Source: Flavobacterium phragmitis
Lineage (GTDB): Bacteria; Bacteroidota; Bacteroidia; Flavobacteriales; Flavobacteriaceae
Direction: 5' to 3'
Assembly (NCBI RefSeq): GCF_900112575.1
Contig: NZ_FOMH01000011.1
Location: 1 to 64,000, forward strand
DNA length: 64,000 nt
How positions within the stretch are numbered: position 1 is the first letter of the stretch; every line of letters begins with the position of its first letter. The translations under genes were made by a program, and so were the position numbers. The notes beneath the pieces were generated by a model that had not been told where the DNA came from, did not search any database, and saw only the letters and a program-made list of their open reading frames with translations. Positions 58,215 through 64,000 of the stretch are shown piece by piece.

Positions 58215-59993
58215 TTACATTCTCTCTGGAACTTCAATTCCTAATAACTGGAATGCAGACTTTATAACTTCGGCTACTTTTTGAGAAAGTTGTACTCTGA
58301 ATATTTTTTTAGTCAAATCAACTTCACCTAAAATATGTACTGATTGATAAAATGAATTATACTCTTTTACCAAATCATACGTATAATTAGCAATCAAAGC
58401 TGGACTATGATTTTGTGCTGCATTCTGAATTACTTCAGGGAAAAGCTCGATTTGTTTTACCAATTCTTTTTCTTTTTCGTGAAGCTCTTCAATTTCAATT
58501 TTAGCAGAAAAATCGAAATCGGCTTTGCGGATTATAGACTGAATTCTAGCGTAGGTATATTGAATAAACGGACCTGTATTTCCAGCAAAATCAACTGATT
58601 CTTCTGGATTAAATAGAATACGTTTCTTAGGATCAACTTTCAAAATGTAATATTTTAAAGCTCCTAAACCAATTGTCTTATATAGTTTTGCTTTTTCGTC
58701 GTCAGAATAACTGTCCAATTTTCCTAAGTCTTCAGAAATTTGTTTTGCTGTATCTGTCATATCCTGCATTAAATCGTCTGCATCTACAACAGTTCCTTCA
58801 CGACTTTTCATTTTTCCAGAAGGTAAATCTACCATTCCGTATGATAAGTGATATAAACTTGAAGCCCAGTCAAAACCTAACTTTTTAAGAATTAAAAACA
58901 ACACTTTAAAATGGTAGTCCTGTTCATTTCCAACGGTATAAACCATACCTCCAACATCTGGCATATCCTTTACACGCTGAATTGCGGTTCCAATATCTTG
59001 TGTCATGTAAACCGCAGTTCCGTCAGAACGCAATACGATTTTACGGTCAAGACCTTCATCGGTTAAATCAATCCAAACAGAACCATCAGGATCTTTTTCA
59101 AAAACACCTTTATCTAAACCTACCTGAACAACATCTTTTCCTAATAGGTACGTATTGCTTTCGTAATAATATCTGTCAAAATCAACTCCAAGATTGGTGT
59201 ATGTTGTAGCAAAACCATCATAAACCCATTGGTTCATTTTTTTCCAAAGTGCAATTACTTTTTCGTCTCCGGCTTCCCATTTTTTCAGCATATCCTGCGC
59301 TTCTATAATAATCGGCGCTTGTTTTTTGGCTTCTTCTTCTGTTTTACCAGTTTCAATTAAGCCATTGATTTCAGTTTTGTAAGCTTTATCAAACTCCACA
59401 TAATACTTACCAACCAATTTATCTCCTTTTAAACCAGAAGTTTCAGGAGTTTCTCCGTCTCCGAATTTCTCCCAAGCCAGCATTGATTTACAGATATGAA
59501 TTCCTCTATCGTTTATGATTTGGGTTTTATACACTTTTTTACCTGAAGCTTTTAAAATCTCTGCTACAGAATATCCTAATAAATTATTACGAACGTGTCC
59601 TAAATGCAAAGGTTTATTGGTGTTTGGAGAAGAATATTCTACCATTACTGCTTTTTCAGCAGGATTTGGCTGCACAAAACCAAACTGTTTACCGTCTTTT
59701 ATTCCGTTAAAGAAATTGACATAATAACTGTCCGAAATTACAATATTCAAGAAACCAGATACTACATTAAAGCGTGCTACCTCCGAAACATTTTCCACTA
59801 AATAGTTTCCTATTTTGTTTCCTAATTCTGCTGGATTGCTTTTTATCACTTTTAACAATGGAAAAATTACCATTGTAATATCGCCTTCAAACTCTTTTCT
59901 GGTAGTTTGAAACTCGATTTTTTCAACAGTAACATCAAATAATGCCTGTATTGCTTGTTGTATAGAAGGTGTTAGAATTTGTGCTAATGACAT
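58215..59993 (-). CDS. argS: Arginyl-tRNA synthetase
   Basis: ArgRS charges tRNA-Arg. The N-terminal domain binds the tRNA D-loop. The class I HIGH motif appears as HLGHVRNN (about 134-141) in SSPNTNKPLHLGHVRNN, and the KMSKS-like loop as GKMKSREGTVVD. The C-terminal DALR anticodon-binding domain is at the end (FQLLGIEVPERM). It has 592 residues, normal for the family. It has its own promoter box and terminator. Confidence 0.96.
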   Translation of the reverse strand: MSLAQILTPSIQQAIQALFDVTVEKIEFQTTRKEFEGDITMVIFPLLKVIKSNPAELGNKIGNYLVENVSEVARFNVVSGFLNIVISDSYYVNFFNGIKDGKQFGFVQPNPAEKAVMVEYSSPNTNKPLHLGHVRNNLLGYSVAEILKASGKKVYKTQIINDRGIHICKSMLAWEKFGDGETPETSGLKGDKLVGKYYVEFDKAYKTEINGLIETGKTEEEAKKQAPIIIEAQDMLKKWEAGDEKVIALWKKMNQWVYDGFATTYTNLGVDFDRYYYESNTYLLGKDVVQVGLDKGVFEKDPDGSVWIDLTDEGLDRKIVLRSDGTAVYMTQDIGTAIQRVKDMPDVGGMVYTVGNEQDYHFKVLFLILKKLGFDWASSLYHLSYGMVDLPSGKMKSREGTVVDADDLMQDMTDTAKQISEDLGKLDSYSDDEKAKLYKTIGLGALKYYILKVDPKKRILFNPEESVDFAGNTGPFIQYTYARIQSIIRKADFDFSAKIEIEELHEKEKELVKQIELFPEVIQNAAQNHSPALIANYTYDLVKEYNSFYQSVHILGEVDLTKKIFRVQLSQKVAEVIKSAFQLLGIEVPERM

Positions 59994-60014
59994 GTAAACT
60001 TATTTTAAAGTGAG

Positions 60015-60022
60015 CAAAGATA
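60015..60022 (-). promoter_or_regulatory. -7 box for argS
   Basis: TATCTTTG on the minus strand, 21 bases before the argS ATG. No TTG at the proper -33 distance. Confidence 0.5.
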
Positions 60023-60324
60023 CTGCTTATTCATCAATTAGAGAAAATCAAAAACATATTAAATTCAAGAAAAGAATTTGAATTTGGCAAAAAAGCGGAA
60101 TTTTTTATTGTTAAAATTATCAAAAAATCAAAAGCCTAATCTCTTACAAAACAAGCAGAGAGAAACTTTTTATATTTTTTTTTTCAATTTCTTGTAACAT
60201 AACAAACACATGAGAGTCTTAATAGAGACTTCAATTTTTTATTGAAGCAAGAAAAAAATAAAAAAAATAAAAAGTAACTAACACAATCATCATCAATCAA
60301 ATCAAAACAATCAACAAGAAAATC
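60023..60324. other. Intergenic region and leader of the receptor gene
   Basis: About 300 AT-rich bases. Two adjoining hairpins, AGTCT/AGACT (60215-60230) and CTTCAAT/ATTGAAG (60229-60247), lie 80-110 bases before the receptor ATG; they overlap and would be mutually exclusive. No gene is supportable. Confidence 0.5.
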
Positions 60325-62742
60325 ATGAAATTAAAATTCTTTCTGTTCGCGTTATTGGGGGTAATCGCGACAGCACAAGCTCAGAATACGGGAACCGTTT
60401 CTGGAAAAATCACGGAAAAGTCAAACAGCATGCCTATTTCTTATGCGACTGTTTCTCTTAAAGAAAATGGAAAAGTAGTTTCTGGTGTAAATACAGACGA
60501 TAATGGAGACTTTTCATTTAAAAATATTGCCTTAAAAAGTTATACCATAGAAATTCAATACATTGGATTTAGAAAATATATTGGTTCTGTTCTTTTAAGC
60601 GAAAACAAAAAAAATGCAACCTTAAATATTGCTCTTGAAGAAGAAGCAACACAGCTTAAAGGCGTGAATATTGTCGCAGAACGTTCTACAATCGAACAAA
60701 AAATCGACAGAAAAGTAGTCACAGTTGGTAAAGATTTAACCACTGCTGGAGCTTCTGCATCCGATATTATGAACAATATTCCTTCTGTGAATGTGGATCA
60801 GGACGGAAAACTTTCGCTTCGCGGCAACGACAACGTTCGTGTATTAATTGACGGACGTCCATCTAATATTGATCCTGCTCAATTATTGAAACAAATTCCA
60901 TCAACCTCAATCAAAAAAATTGAGCTGATTACCAATCCAAGTGCCAAATACAATCCGGAAGGAATGTCTGGAATCATTAATATTATTTTGCATAAAAATG
61001 CGAATACTGGTTTTAATGGTACTTATAGTGGAGGAATTACTTTTGGAGAAACTGCTAAATTTAACCAATCTCTAGATTTAAATTACAAAACCGGAAAAGT
61101 GAACTTTTTTGGAAACGCTGGTAATAACTCTGGAAAATATTTTAATGATGGTTTTATCAAAAAATTGGATCAAAGCCTTACTCAAAGATTAGACATTGTC
61201 AATGACGACGAATCCTATTTGTACAAAATTGGAATGGACTATTTAATAGACGACCATAATACCTTGTCTATCTATACTAACCAGAATAAATCGACTGGCG
61301 TTGGTTTGGTAAATACTGACATTGATTATATCAATTCTCCAGAGAACATTGCTAATATGTATCAAAAATCAAGATACGAAGGACCAAATACGACTGGTAC
61401 TTACAATTTAGCATACAAACATATCTTTAAAAAAGAGGGACATACTTTAGATTTTGAAGGAAACTACAGCGACACAAAAGAAAGTCAAAATGCCAATTTT
61501 GACAATACAGTTACAATGACGAACAATGCTGTAAGTTCAGAAATTTATAATGATTTCTTGAGATATGACCGAAAACTAAGTACTTTGAATGTCGATTATG
61601 TTAATCCGTTAAACGAAAAAACGACTCTTGAAGCTGGAGCTGAAGCTCGATTAACAAGAACAGATAACGATTACAATCGAGTAAATAATCAAGATCCTAC
61701 ACAGAATTTAGTTTCTAATTATACTTATGATACTGATATTTATTCTGCTTATGTGACTTTTGGACAGAAATTCAAAAAAATCAGTTACCAAGTGGGTGCT
61801 CGTTTTGAAAGTTATAAAATGCAAGCAGATTTAAATCATGGTGAAGTGAAGTATGACGATGATTACCTTACTTTATATCCGTCTGCTTATTTAACCTATA
61901 ACTTAAATGATAAAAACACTTTACAATTTAGCTACAGCCGTCGTGTGGATCGTCCGAGTTTAGAACAGACAAAACCAATTCGTGAGTTTTCTACTCCACT
62001 AGTAACTTCTTATGGAAATCCTGATTTAAGACCTCAGTTTACTAATTCTGTCGAAGTAAATTATACTAAAACTCTTGAAAAAGGAAGTTTTACTGCTGGT
62101 GTTTTTGTGAGAAGTATTAATGACCAAATCAGTAGAATTTTATATCCAGACGACACAGATCCAAGCGGAAATAAACAAATTATGTCTTTCACGAACTTTG
62201 ATCATAATACAGCTTATGGATTTGAAGTTTCATTGAACTATAAAATTACAAAATGGTGGGATATTCAGCCATCTATTGATTTTTCAAGTATCAACCAAGA
62301 AGGAGTTGTGTCTAAATATCATGAGGATAGAAATGAATTTATTTCAGAAAACAGATCCGTTACTGTTGCCGCTTTCAACGGACGTATGAACTCTAATTTT
62401 AAAGCAAACAAACGTTTAAGTTTCTTGCTTTTTGGTTTCTACAGAGGTGCAGTTGACGGCGTTCAGAACAATAGTCACGAAATGTATAAAATGGATATTG
62501 GTTCACGCTATACTTTGCTAGACAATAAAATGAACATCAGTGTACGTTTTAATGACGTTTTCAACACTATGAAATATGCGTTTGATACTAATTATCCTTA
62601 TCCACAAGCAGGTCAGTTTACATGGGAGAGCCAAACGGTTTATTTAGGTCTAACTTACAACTTTGGAGGCGGGAAAATCAAAAATTTACAACGTAAACAA
62701 AGAGACGATAATACTAATAAAGGCGGAGGCGGCATGTTCTAA
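60325..62742 (+). CDS. TonB-dependent receptor-like outer-membrane barrel protein (OMP_b-brl_3 type)
   Basis: An 805-residue outer-membrane protein. After the signal peptide (FFLFALLGVIATAQAQ) comes a CarboxypepD_reg domain (SGKITEKSNSMPISYATVSL, about 27-110), then a plug (SDIMNNIPSVNVDQDG, KIELITNPSAKYNPEGMSGI) and a beta-barrel with NFSYSRRVDRPS-like repeats ending in YLGLTYNFGGG. The tail after the barrel is Lys/Arg/Asn-rich and ends GGGGMF. Members are TonB-dependent transporters with unknown cargo. It is a single gene closed by a bidirectional terminator. Confidence 0.92.
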   Translation: MKLKFFLFALLGVIATAQAQNTGTVSGKITEKSNSMPISYATVSLKENGKVVSGVNTDDNGDFSFKNIALKSYTIEIQYIGFRKYIGSVLLSENKKNATLNIALEEEATQLKGVNIVAERSTIEQKIDRKVVTVGKDLTTAGASASDIMNNIPSVNVDQDGKLSLRGNDNVRVLIDGRPSNIDPAQLLKQIPSTSIKKIELITNPSAKYNPEGMSGIINIILHKNANTGFNGTYSGGITFGETAKFNQSLDLNYKTGKVNFFGNAGNNSGKYFNDGFIKKLDQSLTQRLDIVNDDESYLYKIGMDYLIDDHNTLSIYTNQNKSTGVGLVNTDIDYINSPENIANMYQKSRYEGPNTTGTYNLAYKHIFKKEGHTLDFEGNYSDTKESQNANFDNTVTMTNNAVSSEIYNDFLRYDRKLSTLNVDYVNPLNEKTTLEAGAEARLTRTDNDYNRVNNQDPTQNLVSNYTYDTDIYSAYVTFGQKFKKISYQVGARFESYKMQADLNHGEVKYDDDYLTLYPSAYLTYNLNDKNTLQFSYSRRVDRPSLEQTKPIREFSTPLVTSYGNPDLRPQFTNSVEVNYTKTLEKGSFTAGVFVRSINDQISRILYPDDTDPSGNKQIMSFTNFDHNTAYGFEVSLNYKITKWWDIQPSIDFSSINQEGVVSKYHEDRNEFISENRSVTVAAFNGRMNSNFKANKRLSFLLFGFYRGAVDGVQNNSHEMYKMDIGSRYTLLDNKMNISVRFNDVFNTMKYAFDTNYPYPQAGQFTWESQTVYLGLTYNFGGGKIKNLQRKQRDDNTNKGGGGMF

Positions 62743-62794
62743 TCTCCGTTTTTATTAGATCTATTTTTATATTTTAAATAATTTCTTGTAGAAA

Positions 62795-62826
62795 AAAAGC
62801 CTGGAGTATGCCAACTCCAGGCTTTT
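62795..62826. terminator. Bidirectional terminator between the receptor gene and cutC
   Basis: A 13-bp perfect stem (AAAAGCCTGGAGT with ACTCCAGGCTTTT) with A/T runs on both sides, serving two convergent genes. Confidence 0.92.
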
Positions 62827-62839
62827 CTATTTTTAGGAA

Positions 62840-63511
62840 CTATAGAAAGTTTTTAAGTTCTTTTATTTCTTCTGGATTTGCAGTTTCAGAATTATTTGTA
62901 ACGGCAGATGAATGATAAAAAGTCAAATCCAATTTATCCTGCAGCAATTTTATATTCGAAGACCTCAAGCCGCCACCAGGCATAATTTCAATTCTGTCTC
63001 CAGCCAATTCCTGAATTCGCTGCAAAGCCAAAATTCCTTCCTCTACATTTACTGCCTGACCCGAAGTAAGAATTGTTTTGAAACCACAGTCTATAACATC
63101 TTCTAATGATTTTTCTACATCTTTCACCACATCAAAAGCACGGTGAAAAGTACAAGAAAGCGGGTGAGCCAAATGCACTAGTTCTTTATTCTGTTTTTTA
63201 TTAACTTTTCCGTTATCTTTCAAAATGCCGAAAACAAAACCGTCTACGCCCAGTTTTTTAAACTGCTTGATATCTTGTTTCATTTCTGTCAATTCTTCAT
63301 CCGAATAAACAAAATCACCACCTCGAGGTCTGATAATTACGTGCATCTTAATCTTTAAATCTTCACGGACTTTTACCACTAAAATTGAATTTGGTGTAGT
63401 ACCGCCAAGCTTCATATTTTCGCAAAGCTCGATTCTGTCCGCCCCATTTTCCTGTGCTATTATTGCCGATTCGTAATTAAAACAAGCTATTTCGAGTTGA
63501 TTTTTTTTCAT
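62840..63511 (-). CDS. cutC: CutC family protein (copper homeostasis-like TIM barrel)
   Basis: A 223-residue TIM-barrel protein with the CutC pattern: EIACFNYESAIIAQENGADRIELCENMKLGGTTP, then IRPRGGDFVYSDEEL, LSCTFHRAFDVVKD, ILTSGQAVNVEEG and IMPGGGLRSSN. The copper role in E. coli is debated. ATG at 63511 gives the normal family start MKKNQLEIACF; the longer reading adds 20 residues without similarity. It converges with the receptor gene and follows fabH. Confidence 0.93.
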   Translation of the reverse strand: MKKNQLEIACFNYESAIIAQENGADRIELCENMKLGGTTPNSILVVKVREDLKIKMHVIIRPRGGDFVYSDEELTEMKQDIKQFKKLGVDGFVFGILKDNGKVNKKQNKELVHLAHPLSCTFHRAFDVVKDVEKSLEDVIDCGFKTILTSGQAVNVEEGILALQRIQELAGDRIEIMPGGGLRSSNIKLLQDKLDLTFYHSSAVTNNSETANPEEIKELKNFL

Positions 63512-63552
63512 TGTAATAAATTCATGGTATTTCAAAACACGAATGTATAAAA

Positions 63553-63582
63553 AAACCTGCTCAGCAAACACTGAACAGGTTT
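63553..63582 (-). terminator. Terminator after fabH
   Basis: AAACCTG-C-TCAG pairs with CTGA-A-CAGGTTT around a short loop, followed by TTTTTT on the minus strand, just past the fabH stop. Confidence 0.82.
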
Positions 63583-63608
63583 AAAAAATATAATGTAAGA
63601 TGATTATT

Positions 63609-64000
63609 TTACCATTTAATAATAGCACTTGCCCAAGTAAATCCACTACCGAAAGCAGCTAAAACTACAGTATCCCCAGATTTGATTTTTCCTTGTTCCC
63701 AAGCTTCTGTCAAAGCAATTGGAATAGAGGCTGCGGTCGTATTTCCGTATTTCTGGATATTATTATGAACCTGATCGTCTGTTAACTGAAATTTGTTTTG
63801 AATAAACTGGGAAATTCTCAAATTCGCCTGATGCGGAATCAGCATATCGATATCTGAAACTTTCAGGTTGTTCGCTTCTAAACCTTCATTAATAACTTCA
63901 GCAAAACGAACTACAGCATTTTTAAAAACAAACTGACCATTCATATATGGATAATAACTTTCGTCGTTCGGATCGTTGTCTGCAATAATATCCGTTACCC
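63609..64000 (-). CDS. fabH: 3-oxoacyl-ACP synthase III (3' part; gene runs off the window)
   Basis: The C-terminal about 130 residues of FabH, which starts fatty acid synthesis by condensing acetyl-CoA with malonyl-ACP. The catalytic His is in PHQANLRI and the Asn in KYGNTTAASIP; GSGFTWASAIIKW is the family C-terminus. The reading frame continues without a stop through 64000 (ending ...DESYYPYMNGQFVFKNAV), so the first Met at 63944 is internal and the true start is beyond the window. Confidence 0.92.
   Translation of the reverse strand, partial: VTDIIADNDPNDESYYPYMNGQFVFKNAVVRFAEVINEGLEANNLKVSDIDMLIPHQANLRISQFIQNKFQLTDDQVHNNIQKYGNTTAASIPIALTEAWEQGKIKSGDTVVLAAFGSGFTWASAIIKW

Overview
This window reads as chromosomal DNA of a Flavobacterium-like member of the Bacteroidota. 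The DNA is AT-rich. Several upstream regions carry the Bacteroidota sigma-factor -7 box (TAnnTTTG, sometimes with a TTG 17-23 bases upstream) and strong Shine-Dalgarno sequences are scarce. The gene content fits: SusC/SusD, HmuY, DUF5683 and RagB-type lipoproteins, a long Bacteroidota-type LepB, and the gene orders parA-parB-DUF5683-dapB-lepB and mutL-rhomboid-rhomboid-exonuclease/phosphatase.

Layout. 1-2.5 kb: a tRNA-like relic with a terminator, a paired REP-like palindrome and an isolated secreted beta-helix protein. 3-8.4 kb: chromosome partition (parA, parB), lysine/peptidoglycan precursor synthesis (dapB), signal peptidase (lepB) and a WbqC-like protein. 8.4-14.7 kb, minus strand: phosphatase-fold membrane protein, two rhomboid proteases, mutL, ribH and a TPR membrane protein. 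15-23.1 kb, plus strand: recF, DUF2461, two glycosyltransferases, murB, a PaiB-like protein, an ECF sigma factor, a TonB protein and a PH-domain protein. 23.1-25.1 kb: two tandem secreted M48 metalloproteases. 25.2-29.4 kb: lipA, gap and a TPR hybrid histidine kinase. 29.4-31 kb: a YoeB-type toxin-antitoxin pair directly upstream of lpxK. 31.1-35.5 kb: Nif3-like protein, a coiled-coil protein whose zinc ribbon has lost its cysteines, a hydrolase, a monooxygenase-fold protein and an RluF-like pseudouridine synthase. 35.5-38.9 kb: LamG protein and a small winged-helix regulator with two membrane proteins. 39-43 kb: a structured RNA-like element, corA, folD and ffh. 43.4-48 kb: an MBOAT O-acyltransferase with two SGNH-fold partners. 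48.2-52.9 kb: HmuY, its TonB-dependent receptor and a divergent DUF6607 gene. 52.9-57.6 kb: a SusC/SusD pair. 57.8-58.1 kb: a candidate small RNA. 58.2-64 kb: argS, a second TonB-dependent receptor, cutC and the 3' part of fabH.

Most of the window is housekeeping. The most interesting material lies between genes: (a) an RNA-like element around 39.1 kb with a perfect 22-bp stem; (b) an orphan promoter-terminator pair at 57.8-58.1 kb with no ORF; (c) two copies of a palindromic operator (ACTTTG-N5-CAAAGT) at the two transcription units of the winged-helix regulator; (d) triple TAGTAAT repeats at the toxin-antitoxin promoter; and (e) more than ten unrelated inverted-repeat pairs confined to intergenic gaps. 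The divergent HmuY/receptor/DUF6607 locus, with mirror-image promoters, is the best candidate for a poorly described protein system. No CRISPR array, insertion sequence, prophage or rRNA gene was seen.
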